Assembly (NCBI GenBank): GCA_964527995.1
Contig: CAZGRP010000023.1
Coordinates: 1-64,000, forward strand
Direction: 5' to 3'
DNA from: CAZGRP01 sp964527995
GTDB lineage: Bacteria > Zhuqueibacterota > Zhuqueibacteria > Oceanimicrobiales > CAZGRP01
DNA length: 64,000 nucleotides
The notes beneath the pieces were generated by a model, which saw only the letters and a list, made by a program, of their open reading frames with translations, did not search any database and had not been told where the DNA came from. The translations under genes and the position numbers were made by a program. Below are positions 54,346 through 62,552 of the stretch, piece after piece. Every line of letters begins with the position of its first letter. The stretch's first letter is position 1.

Positions 54346-55629
54346 TTAGAATCCTACAACGAGAGCTAGCTCAATCTCCCCGAATTCGAATTCTCCTTCG
54401 CCTTCTGCTGCCTCCTTTTCGATTTCGGCTGACAGCACTGCCTTGAGGTTGGCCCTGATGAGGGCGGTCAGGCCGGGTACGAAGCGCTGGTCTGTCTCCG
54501 CGGCGCCTCCAATGCTGGAACGGAAACGCTCATAGCGAAGATTCGGCAACAGCCAGGGGTAGAGCACATAGGTTCCCTCAACCATGATATGGGTGCCGGT
54601 GCCGTCCCCACTCTGACTGATGAGCGGCCGGTCGTCATGTTGTACTGCCACAAGGCCGGAGAAGTTGAAGCGCTCGTAGTAGGCGTCGATGCTGCCGCCG
54701 AACTGGTTAAAGTTGTCTTTGACTCCTTCGCCTAGCGTGGCGCGGCCGTTGTAGAAGAAGGCATCGAGGCGGACAGAGTTGTCTTGCCAAGGTTGCGAGG
54801 CTCCGGCAGTGGCTTCTACGATCTTACCATCGAGGCGGAGCCCACCGAACTTGTAACCGGCATGGAGGTAGAAATCCTTGTCGCCGTTGGGAACGTTCTG
54901 CCGACCTTCTACGAGACCCACCGAATAGATGAAGCGCGCGTCGCCAAGCAAACCCCTTACCTCGAACCCCTTCTGGGGGCGATCGAAGTTCCAGTTGTTG
55001 TTGCCGAACGGTTTGCTGGCATACCAGTAGCGCGAGGTCAGCCGGCGCATGTTGCTGAAGGGCGTCACGAAGGGTATGATCTTTCCAACTTTCAGGCTGA
55101 GGGCGTTGTCGGGCAGGATATTGTCGAAGCCGATGTGGGCCATCTCCAGCTCGACTTCCCCGCCTTCGATGGCGACCTCGCTGAAGAAGGAGATGTTGTC
55201 GGTGAAATTGCCGCCGGATATCACCCCGACTTCGCTGGGCATGTTATCGAAGACGAGTTTCGGCTCGCCCTCGGGCGCATTCGGCCTGTAAGGCACTTCG
55301 GACTCCACGACCACCGCAAGGGGTACGCTGCTGGGCAGGGCGTTGGGCCAGATGGCATCGGGCCAGACCCGTTTGTATGCCTCCGAACCCATTTTCACCG
55401 GCTTCTCCTGCGCCTTCTCGGCATCTGCCTCTGCGCCTCCGGGGAACTGGTAGCCGTTCATCTGAAAAGCGCGCCCGAAAGCGTTCAGCTTCGGAAAGGC
55501 GGCGTGACAGGTTGCACAGCTCGTTTTGTACTTGCGGGCCCAGGCCGGAATTGCGCTGGCATCGCTGGTGCTCCAGATGAGCCCGACCGCAATACCCACA
55601 AGGACGATGACCGTCTTCTTGGATCCCAT
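54346..55629 (-). CDS. Cyc2-like fused cytochrome-porin, outer membrane
   Basis: 427 residues. A signal peptide (VLVGIAVGLIWSTSDASA) leads to a single c-haem site CATCH (Cys38, Cys41, His42) in IPAWARKYKTSCATCHAAFPKLNAFGRAFQMNGYQFPGG. The rest is a beta-barrel with many alternating strands. N-terminal monohaem plus barrel is the architecture of Cyc2-type outer-membrane cytochromes, which pass electrons across the outer membrane in iron oxidisers; the ARKY-C-CH-FP-LN-FG pattern is shared. It is preceded by a sigma54-type promoter and is the first gene of the respiratory cluster. Confidence 0.85.
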   Translation of the reverse strand: MGSKKTVIVLVGIAVGLIWSTSDASAIPAWARKYKTSCATCHAAFPKLNAFGRAFQMNGYQFPGGAEADAEKAQEKPVKMGSEAYKRVWPDAIWPNALPSSVPLAVVVESEVPYRPNAPEGEPKLVFDNMPSEVGVISGGNFTDNISFFSEVAIEGGEVELEMAHIGFDNILPDNALSLKVGKIIPFVTPFSNMRRLTSRYWYASKPFGNNNWNFDRPQKGFEVRGLLGDARFIYSVGLVEGRQNVPNGDKDFYLHAGYKFGGLRLDGKIVEATAGASQPWQDNSVRLDAFFYNGRATLGEGVKDNFNQFGGSIDAYYERFNFSGLVAVQHDDRPLISQSGDGTGTHIMVEGTYVLYPWLLPNLRYERFRSSIGGAAETDQRFVPGLTALIRANLKAVLSAEIEKEAAEGEGEFEFGEIELALVVGF

Positions 55630-55705
55630 GGTCTTTCCTCCTCTTCGATATCGGTTTCTGCCTCAGTACCGGGCCCCCGTTCCTTTCGACCTTCATGGGC
55701 TCGTA

Positions 55706-55721
55706 TACAAAACAGGTGCCA
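55706..55721 (-). promoter_or_regulatory. Sigma54-type -24/-12 promoter
   Basis: On the minus strand TGGCAC (55721-55716), CTGTT, TTGTA (55710-55706). This matches TGGCAC-N5-TTGC except for T in place of the final C of the -12 GC. The start would be near 55694, 65 bases before the cytochrome-porin gene. The adjoining response regulator has the GAFTGA loop needed to activate sigma54. Confidence 0.55.
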
Positions 55722-55820
55722 CTCCCGGGCAGGTTGACGCTACGTGGATGTAACACACTGTTTCCATGATTGTTAGCCTGGTTTATATTCCGCGGGTCGA
55801 GTCCCCTGCTCAACGAAAAG

Positions 55821-55839
55821 TGCCACATTTTCGGTGGCA
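55821..55839. promoter_or_regulatory. Inverted repeat, candidate enhancer (UAS) for the NtrC-type regulator
   Basis: TGCCAC (55821-55826), seven bases, GTGGCA (55834-55839), about 135 bases upstream of the predicted sigma54 transcript start, a usual enhancer distance. A further GTGGCA half-like sequence lies near 55855-55861. Confidence 0.5.
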
Positions 55840-55874
55840 GTGTGACATGCGGCGGGTGGCAGGCCTGGTACTTG

Positions 55875-55910
55875 GAAACCGGAAACTCGCAACTCGAAAC
55901 TAGAAAACCA
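55875..55910. repeat. Degenerate AACTCG-type tandem phrases
   Basis: A short stretch of near-repeats (GGAAACCGG, GAAACTCG, CAACTCG, GAAACTAG). Such phrases are common intergenic filler in some GC-rich Gram-negative genomes. The surrounding gap 55630-56069 holds the promoter, the UAS and no gene. Confidence 0.35.
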
Positions 55911-56069
55911 AAAAAGGGAATGCCCGCGTCTGGAGTGAAGTCAGGCTGAAGGGCAGAAGCCGATTGAGAGCCGAGTGACCTCAGGAGAGGGCGGCCGCAT
56001 CGGAGCTCCGGTTGCAGATGCCAATTTCCAATGTCCGGCTTCTCATCCCTCTCCGTTGTTGCCGACGTG

Positions 56070-57473
56070 CTATCCTTTGCGGAAATCTTGCGATCGGATG
56101 CCGTGCTTTTTCATCAGCCTCTGGAAGCTTTGGCGCTCGATGCCTGCGGCCTGTGCCGCGGCGGTGACGTTGCCACGTGTGGCTTTCAGGCGCTCGATGA
56201 CAAACTTGCGCTCGAAAGCATCCACGACGACCCGGCGGGCGTCTGCAAGCTTCTCGTGGACGATAGGGATGTCGATGGTTTGCCGGGCCTGTTTGCGGAA
56301 CAGGTGCGGTGGGAATGAATCGGCGGTCAGTACGTCGCTCTTCTCCAAGACTACGGCGCGCTCGATGAGATTCTCCAACTCGCGCACGTTCCCTGGATAG
56401 CGATAGCTGGAGAGGGCCTCCATCACCTCGGGGCTGATGCTGTGAATGCCCTTGCCGAAGCGCTGCCGGTACTTTGACAGGAAGTAGTTGGCCAGCACCG
56501 GGATGTCGCCGACCCTCTGGCGCAGCGGTGGCAGTTTGATGGCGATGACATTGAGGCGAAAATAAAGATCCTCGCGGAAGTTACCGCGCTTGATCTCGTA
56601 TTCGAGATCGCGATTGGTTGCCGAAATGAACCGTGCCCGCACCGGGATGGTTTGGTTGCCGCCGACACGCTGGTAGCAGCGTTCTTCGACCACCCGCAAC
56701 AGCTTTTGTTGCAACTTGGGGGGCATGTCGCCGATCTCGTCGAGGAAAAGTGTTCCCTCGCCGGCGAGCTCGAACTTTCCCTCTTTGCGCGCATCAGCTC
56801 CGGTGAATGCTCCCTTCTCGTGGCCGAAGAGCTCGCTTTCAAGCAGCGTCTCGGGCAGCACGGTGCAGTTGATGGCAACGAACGGTTCGTCGTGGTGCTG
56901 GCCGCTGTTGTGGATGGCGCGGGCGACGAGTTCCTTCCCGGTGCCGCTCTCCCCAAAGATGATGACGTTGGTCGAATTGGGCGTTGTGGTCACCGCACCA
57001 ATCGTTTTGTAGACCTCCTGCATGGACGGATCGCTGCCGATGAGCTCGTATTCGACGATCGGGTGGCTCAGCTTCGCTCGCAGGTCGCTCACTTCCCGCC
57101 GCAACCGCACCGTTTCCAGCGCGCGTTCGGTGAGAGCACGCACCTTGTCGACATGCAGCGGCTTGGTCAGGTATTCGTAGGCGCCGAGCTGTACGGCGCG
57201 GATCGCCGTTTGCATGGTGCCGTAGCCAGTGATCACGATCACCGGCAGGTTCAGTCCGTCACTCTTGATCTTCTCGAGCACAGCGAGTCCATCCATTTCC
57301 GGCATGGCCACATCCAAAAAGAGGAGCGCGGGTTTCTCTATTCGGAGCTTCTCGAGTGCCTGCGGACCGCTGTCAGCAGAAATCACCCTGTAGCCGCTCC
57401 GCTCGAGAACCTTTCGAAAGGCGAAAACGATGCTTTCGTCGTCGTCGGCGACCATGATCTTTTCTTTGGGCAT
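56070..57473 (-). CDS. NtrC-family sigma54-dependent response regulator
   Basis: 467 residues. Receiver domain with Asp54 (LFLDVAMPEMDG), AAA+ domain with Walker A GESGTGKE, GAFTGA loop (KGAFTGADARKEGKFE), Walker B LFLDEIGDMP and R-finger region NFREDLYFRLNVIAIKLPPLR, and a C-terminal Fis-type HTH (RGNVTAAAQAAGIERQSFQRLMKKHG). ATG 57473 follows the kinase stop by seven bases. It is the likely activator of the sigma54-type promoter at 55706-55721. Confidence 0.95.
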   Translation of the reverse strand: MPKEKIMVADDDESIVFAFRKVLERSGYRVISADSGPQALEKLRIEKPALLFLDVAMPEMDGLAVLEKIKSDGLNLPVIVITGYGTMQTAIRAVQLGAYEYLTKPLHVDKVRALTERALETVRLRREVSDLRAKLSHPIVEYELIGSDPSMQEVYKTIGAVTTTPNSTNVIIFGESGTGKELVARAIHNSGQHHDEPFVAINCTVLPETLLESELFGHEKGAFTGADARKEGKFELAGEGTLFLDEIGDMPPKLQQKLLRVVEERCYQRVGGNQTIPVRARFISATNRDLEYEIKRGNFREDLYFRLNVIAIKLPPLRQRVGDIPVLANYFLSKYRQRFGKGIHSISPEVMEALSSYRYPGNVRELENLIERAVVLEKSDVLTADSFPPHLFRKQARQTIDIPIVHEKLADARRVVVDAFERKFVIERLKATRGNVTAAAQAAGIERQSFQRLMKKHGIRSQDFRKG

Positions 57474-57480
57474 TCGCTTC

Positions 57481-59901
57481 TCAGCTCCGATCGCTTGTTC
57501 CCGCACGCGAATCATACAAAGGCAAGAGTAGCGTAAATGTGCTGCCTTTCCCGACTCGACTCTTTACTCTGACGACACCGCCATGCTCATTGACAACCCG
57601 CTTGACAAAGGAGAGTCCAAGTCCGGTGCCGTTCGTCTTGGTTGTGAAGAATGGATCGAAGATGCGAGCCATGTGCTCCTCCGGAATGCCACAACCTGTG
57701 TCTGCGACCTCGACTCTCAGCACGCGCGTGCCTTTCTTGAGGATGATCTCCTGAACCGCGACTCCTTCGGTGTCGGCCGCCATGCCGACTTCGCCGAGGT
57801 GGCGGAGCTGTTTCGTGAGTGTATGCAGGCTCGAGCGCACGACGATCTTGCCTCTTTCGCGGATGGCCTGAGAAGCATTCAACAGCAGATTGAAGACCGC
57901 CTCTTTCATGTGGTCGCGGTCGAGCGGGATCAGCGGCACGTGCTCATCGAACTGCATTTCCAGCTCGATGCCGCTGCGAGCCACCTGATGCCGGGCGAAC
58001 TCGACTGAATCGGTGAGGATGTCGTTGATGTTCGCCGGCTTCTTGTCGAGTGGCGCCGGCCGGGCCAGTTGCAGCAAATCGTCGACGACACGTTCCATGC
58101 GGTCGATCGAATCGAGGGCCACGCCGAGCGACTCGCGGTCCGATGGCTCCAGGCCTTCCGTCTCCGCCAGCAGTTGCAGAATCATCTGCACGGATGTGAG
58201 CGAGTTTCTCATCTCGTGGGCGATGACGGCGGCGATCTCCCCGGTTGCAGCCAGTCGCTCGGAGCGGATGAGCTGGTCCTGAAGGCGCTTGCGCTCGGTG
58301 ACGTCGGTTATGATCTCCAGGACAGTGCTCACGCGGCCATCCGTCTTCAGCGGAACCGCCACATGCTCCAGGTAGCGCTCCTCTCCTTCGGCTCCGATAC
58401 GTCGGACCAGTTGCGTCTCCATCCTGCCCGACTCGAATACACGGGCCGACGGACAAGAGGCGCAGGTCTCCATGTTGCCCATGACCTCATAGCAGCGGCG
58501 GCCGAGCAGGTCCTCGACTGGAGTGCCGGTAATGGAGCTGAGAGCGGCGCTGGCTGACAGAATTCGATGGTCGCGGTCCAGCAGCAGGAAGCCGCTTGGC
58601 ACATTGTCGAGGATGACCTGGAGCTTGTTCTTCTGATCTCTCAGCTCCCGGGTGCGCTCCTGTACCATCTGTTCCAGGCGTTCGCGGTGCTGTGCCAGCT
58701 CGGCCTCGCGCTGTTCGAGCGACTGTGCCATGAAATTGAACTGGCGGGCGAGTTCCTGAATCTCGTCGTGGGTCCTGATATCGACGCGGGCATGGAAGTC
58801 TCCCCTGGCCACTTCCTCGATCTCGCGCTGCAACTTCTGGATCGGGTCGGTGAACTGCCGGGTGGCGAGATAGGCAAGTGCGAGAGATACAAGCAGAAAC
58901 AATCCGAGCAGACCCCAGAACACCCTCTTGAATTTGGTTACTGGCGCAAAGATCGCTTCCTTGGGCACACTCTTTAGAAGGATGTACTGGCTGCCGGTCG
59001 TTCCGGCAGTGGTGAAAAGGGGAACATGCGCTATCATCGCCCGGCTGCTTTCCAACAGCAGTGCAGAATTCGGATTCAGGAGCCTGTTGGTCAGCTCCGG
59101 GCCAAAATCGTGCTTCAAGTTTTCCGTAGCCTTGGAGGCGAGAAGGTGGTTCCACTCCTTCTTCTTTTCGGAATGGTAGAGGTAATACCCTTCGGCGTTG
59201 ACCAGCATCACCGTGCCTGCGGAGATGTGGGGTGTCTTCTGTTCGATGATCTTGAAGAACCTCTTCGCGTAGATCTGCAGAATCAGGACACCGGAGAATT
59301 CCGGATCGTACACCGGGTAGACGCAACTGATAGCCGGCAGGGAACTGCTCGTCTGCACGTTCCACAATTCGACGGGCACGAAGGTGGCGCGGTTGGGTGG
59401 GATTCTTCCCGCAAGATAGAGGTAGAAGCGAGTTCCGGTGCGGTTCAGCTCGTCCCGAGAAAGAACGTAATATTCCCCGCTCCTCTTCTCAATGTTGAAA
59501 ACCTCAACGCCGGTGGGATCGATGAATTTGATCTGGTACAAGATGCCCTTGCGCCGGGCAAAGGCGCGAAGTTCCTGCAAAAGCTCGAGATCAGCGACCG
59601 ACCGCGCCGCGGATGGATGTCTTGCCGTCGTCTGCAGGAAGCGCCGGAAAGATGCAGAGGCGGTGATAAAGTGGCCATTGTCTTCCATTTCCCCGAAGAA
59701 GGCTCCCAGGCGTTCTTTGATGGTGAGGAGGTCGTCGGTCAGATTCTCGACGGCGATTCGGCGCAGGGAGCTCACGTTGTAGGAAATCGCCAAGAGGCCG
59801 ACGATGAGCACCGGCAGGATCGACAGGCCGGCAAAGGCCACGACCAGCTTGCCGCGTATCTTCAGTCTGAGCGGTTTCTGAAGATCCAAACCCATAGCCA
59901 T
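57481..59901 (-). CDS. Membrane sensor histidine kinase with periplasmic, HAMP and PAS domains
   Basis: About 806 residues. Two TM helices (about 20-40 and 330-350) flank a periplasmic sensor of about 290 residues, of the dCache kind. A HAMP segment follows, then a coiled coil, a PAS domain containing GRRCYEVMGNMETCASCPSARVFESG, HisKA with the phospho-His in IAHEMRNSLTSVQ, and HATPase (MKEAVFNLLLNASQAI, DTGCGIPEEHM, GTGLGLSF). The Cys-rich PAS patch (C-x8-C-x2-C) may bind a redox cofactor. ATG 59901 chosen; TTG 59934 is in frame. Partner of the response regulator. Confidence 0.9.
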   Translation of the reverse strand: MAMGLDLQKPLRLKIRGKLVVAFAGLSILPVLIVGLLAISYNVSSLRRIAVENLTDDLLTIKERLGAFFGEMEDNGHFITASASFRRFLQTTARHPSAARSVADLELLQELRAFARRKGILYQIKFIDPTGVEVFNIEKRSGEYYVLSRDELNRTGTRFYLYLAGRIPPNRATFVPVELWNVQTSSSLPAISCVYPVYDPEFSGVLILQIYAKRFFKIIEQKTPHISAGTVMLVNAEGYYLYHSEKKKEWNHLLASKATENLKHDFGPELTNRLLNPNSALLLESSRAMIAHVPLFTTAGTTGSQYILLKSVPKEAIFAPVTKFKRVFWGLLGLFLLVSLALAYLATRQFTDPIQKLQREIEEVARGDFHARVDIRTHDEIQELARQFNFMAQSLEQREAELAQHRERLEQMVQERTRELRDQKNKLQVILDNVPSGFLLLDRDHRILSASAALSSITGTPVEDLLGRRCYEVMGNMETCASCPSARVFESGRMETQLVRRIGAEGEERYLEHVAVPLKTDGRVSTVLEIITDVTERKRLQDQLIRSERLAATGEIAAVIAHEMRNSLTSVQMILQLLAETEGLEPSDRESLGVALDSIDRMERVVDDLLQLARPAPLDKKPANINDILTDSVEFARHQVARSGIELEMQFDEHVPLIPLDRDHMKEAVFNLLLNASQAIRERGKIVVRSSLHTLTKQLRHLGEVGMAADTEGVAVQEIILKKGTRVLRVEVADTGCGIPEEHMARIFDPFFTTKTNGTGLGLSFVKRVVNEHGGVVRVKSRVGKGSTFTLLLPLYDSRAGTSDRS

Positions 59902-60010
59902 CCGGAGTGAGTGCAACCTTTTCTTTCGCCGCAATCGGGTTGGTTTTCTAAATTTACACTACCGTTTGGGCAACTCCAAGGGATTTTTCGGCTGTGGCGA
60001 ACCAGTGGCG

Positions 60011-61966
60011 TCACGCTCGCAGCATTCTCAGGCCACTGGCAATGACGGCGAACTCGCTGAGTTCATGCCCCAACACAGCAAGCGGGAGAGAAAAGGCACC
60101 GGCCACGGCGCCGACGACCAGGGCACCGATGACCAATGCGGAGAGGACCAGATTCTGATTCACGACAGACTGGTTGCGGCGGGCGAGCTGCAGGGCGTAT
60201 ACGACCTTCTCCAGGTCATCGGCCATGAGGACGACGTCGGCGGTCTCCATGGCCACGTCTGTTCCGGCGGCCCCCATGGCGATGCCGACGGTGGCCTCGG
60301 CCAGCGCCGGGGCGTCGTTCACGCCGTCGCCCACCATGGCCACGTGGCCGTGGCGCCGGGCAAGCTCGCGCACCCGGGCGACTTTGTCCTCCGGCTTCAG
60401 ATCGGCGTAGACCTCATCGACGCCAAGCTCGCGGCCGATGGCCTGGGCCGTGCGGGCGTTGTCGCCGGTCAGCATGGCCACCTTGGCGACACCCATCCGG
60501 TGCAAGGCTTCGACAGCCTGGCGGGCGTTGGGGCGGAGGTTGTCGCGGACGGCGATCAGCCCCCATAGCGCTGTCTCATCGCCGACCAGTATCACCGTCT
60601 TGCCCTCGGCCTGGAGGCGGCGGATGTCATCATCGGCGCAGTCCAACGGCACGCCCAGGCGGGACCGAAACAGATCCGGATTGCCGACGTAGACGGTGGA
60701 GCCGTTGAGGCAGGCCATGGCCCCGGCCCCGGTCAGGGCGCGGAAGTCGGCAACTTCGGCAGCAGTGACGCCTCGCTGTTCGGCGTGGCGCAAAATGGCT
60801 CGCGCCAGCGGGTGTTCGCTGCGGCGCTCGATTCCGGCGGCGATCGCCAGGACTCTTTCCGGCGATGGCTGAGCGTCGTGCCGGCCGCTGCCGCATGCCA
60901 GGACATCGGTCACCTCGGGCTCGCCGCGAGTGAGAGTGCCGGTCTTGTCGAGGGCGACCACTTCCACCTTCGCCAGCTCTTCGACGTACACGCCACCTTT
61001 GATCAGCACGCCCCGGCGGGCGGCCGTGCCAAGGGTGGCCACGAGCGTGATCGGGATGGAGATGACCAGGGCGCACGGCGCAGCAGCCACGATGAAGACC
61101 GTCGCCCGCGTGATCCACACCGCCCAGGAAGCGTCCAGCAGGATAGGAGGGAGGGCGGCGAGGAAGATGCCTGCCAGAAGGACCGCGGGGCTGTAGCGGG
61201 CTCCGAAACGCTCGATGAAGCGCTGACTCTTGCCCTTGCGCTCCTGCGCTTCCTCGACCATCTGGATGATGCGCGCCAGGGTGTTGTCGGCAAAGGTCTT
61301 GGTGGCCTGCACTTCGAGCACGCCCTGGCCGTTGATGCTGCCGGCGAGAACAAGGTCCCCGGGTTTCTTCTCCACCGGGATGCTCTCCCCGGTGATGGGC
61401 GCTTCATTGACGCTCGATGTGCCCACCACAACCACGCCGTCGGTGGCCAGGGCCTGCCCCGGCTTGACGATGAACAGGTCGCCGACCACGATCTCCTCAA
61501 CCGGGATTTCCTCCTCGACCCCGTCGCGGCGGGCCAGGGCGGTCTTGGGCGCCAGGTCCATCAGGGCCTTGATCGCCGAGCGGGTTTTCTGCTCGGTATA
61601 CCCCTCGGCAGCCTCGGAGATCGAGTAGAGGAAGACCAGCATGGCTCCTTCGGCAGCCTGCCCCATGATGGCAGAGACCACGGCCGCAACCATCATGAGC
61701 AGCTCGATGCCGACTTTGCGCTCGAAGACCAGCTCTTCGAGCGCCTCCCGTCCGAAGAAGTAGCCGCCCACGGCGATGGTGCCGAGGTAGAGAGCGAGGG
61801 AGGCCGCCTGCGGGCCGCCTGCCAGGCCCTGCAGCCAGCCAAGCAGCAGGAGCACGCCGGCGGCCACCGAGGTCAACACCTTGGGGTTGTGCCACGGCCT
61901 CGGCTGCCCCGCCAGGGCCATGCCCTCGTTCTCTCGGAGACCCTTCGATTCGAGTTTCTTTTTCAT
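60011..61966 (-). CDS. Metal-transporting P1B-type ATPase with APC motif, no HMA domain
   Basis: About 651 residues. TM core with ITGES, VALDKTGTLTRG (phospho-Asp), SEHPLARAIL, MVGDGVNDAPALAEA and a C-terminal part ending in LGHELSEFAVIASGLRMLRA. The sixth-helix motif is AAAPCALVISIP, APC in place of the usual CPC, and the N-terminus lacks a metal-binding domain. The HE(L) element of the last helix (GHELSE) resembles Zn/Cd/Co pumps (HEGxT/HEGG) but is degenerate. Start may be 61966 or ATG 61921; ATG 62050 is in frame. Substrate uncertain, probably Zn, Cd or Co. Confidence 0.88.
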   Translation of the reverse strand: MKKKLESKGLRENEGMALAGQPRPWHNPKVLTSVAAGVLLLLGWLQGLAGGPQAASLALYLGTIAVGGYFFGREALEELVFERKVGIELLMMVAAVVSAIMGQAAEGAMLVFLYSISEAAEGYTEQKTRSAIKALMDLAPKTALARRDGVEEEIPVEEIVVGDLFIVKPGQALATDGVVVVGTSSVNEAPITGESIPVEKKPGDLVLAGSINGQGVLEVQATKTFADNTLARIIQMVEEAQERKGKSQRFIERFGARYSPAVLLAGIFLAALPPILLDASWAVWITRATVFIVAAAPCALVISIPITLVATLGTAARRGVLIKGGVYVEELAKVEVVALDKTGTLTRGEPEVTDVLACGSGRHDAQPSPERVLAIAAGIERRSEHPLARAILRHAEQRGVTAAEVADFRALTGAGAMACLNGSTVYVGNPDLFRSRLGVPLDCADDDIRRLQAEGKTVILVGDETALWGLIAVRDNLRPNARQAVEALHRMGVAKVAMLTGDNARTAQAIGRELGVDEVYADLKPEDKVARVRELARRHGHVAMVGDGVNDAPALAEATVGIAMGAAGTDVAMETADVVLMADDLEKVVYALQLARRNQSVVNQNLVLSALVIGALVVGAVAGAFSLPLAVLGHELSEFAVIASGLRMLRA

Positions 61967-62050
61967 CTCTGGGGGTTGTGATCTCTGGATCGTAGTAGGT
62001 TTCAACCTTCGCCGAGCTGGCGTGGGAAGAACATGATCACGTCTTACCAT

Positions 62051-62552
62051 GCTTTGCCGGTTACTCCGTCTCGCGGCGACGCCCAGTCAGCGGCAAAGGC
62101 AGGATCGAAGTAGCGCTCGGGGACCTGGAACTGCCGGCGGTGCAAATGGATTGTGTGCGGCAAGGTCACCCCCATCATGCCGCCAACGGCAATATAAGCG
62201 GTCAACCACCAAAAGGCAACCGGCTCCTTGTGGCTGTGGGGTCACAACGCCTGCTCACCTCGCTGCCTTGTACGTATCTTGATTGCGTCGACAACGTCGA
62301 TGAAGCTGGGACGGACCGGAATGCCCCTCGTTTTGCCACTGCCAACGTACTGCGCCCAGAGAGGCCGAGGCCTGTCGGTTAGCTGAAAGGGAGGAATTGT
62401 GGGGAGATCAAAGCGAAGTGCGAGGCGGGCGAGGGAGGCGTTGGTCGACGTGCGTGCGCAGGCGGCGCCGATAACGAGCGTGCAAAGCGCACGCGTCGGC
62501 GCCGCTACCTGCCCGCTAGTCCCCCTTCTCGACATCGCGCGTCGGTTTTTCT
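62051..62552. other. Non-coding gap with a long GC-rich hairpin
   Basis: About 500 bases without a convincing gene. CGGCGCCGA (62463-62471) pairs with TCGGCGCCG (62496-62504); inside, GCGTGC (62478-62483) pairs with GCACGC (62489-62494), and outside GCAGG/CCTGC can extend it. It lies 40-95 bases past the stop of the RND gene and may be an REP-like element or part of a 3' end; no T-run follows. Confidence 0.45.

Noticed and set aside
55815..55830. Another sigma54-like TGGCAC on the minus strand (TGGCACTTTTCGTTGAG)
   Set aside because: Spacing to the -12 element is wrong by one base and the GC is absent; the TGGCAC at 55721-55716 fits better.
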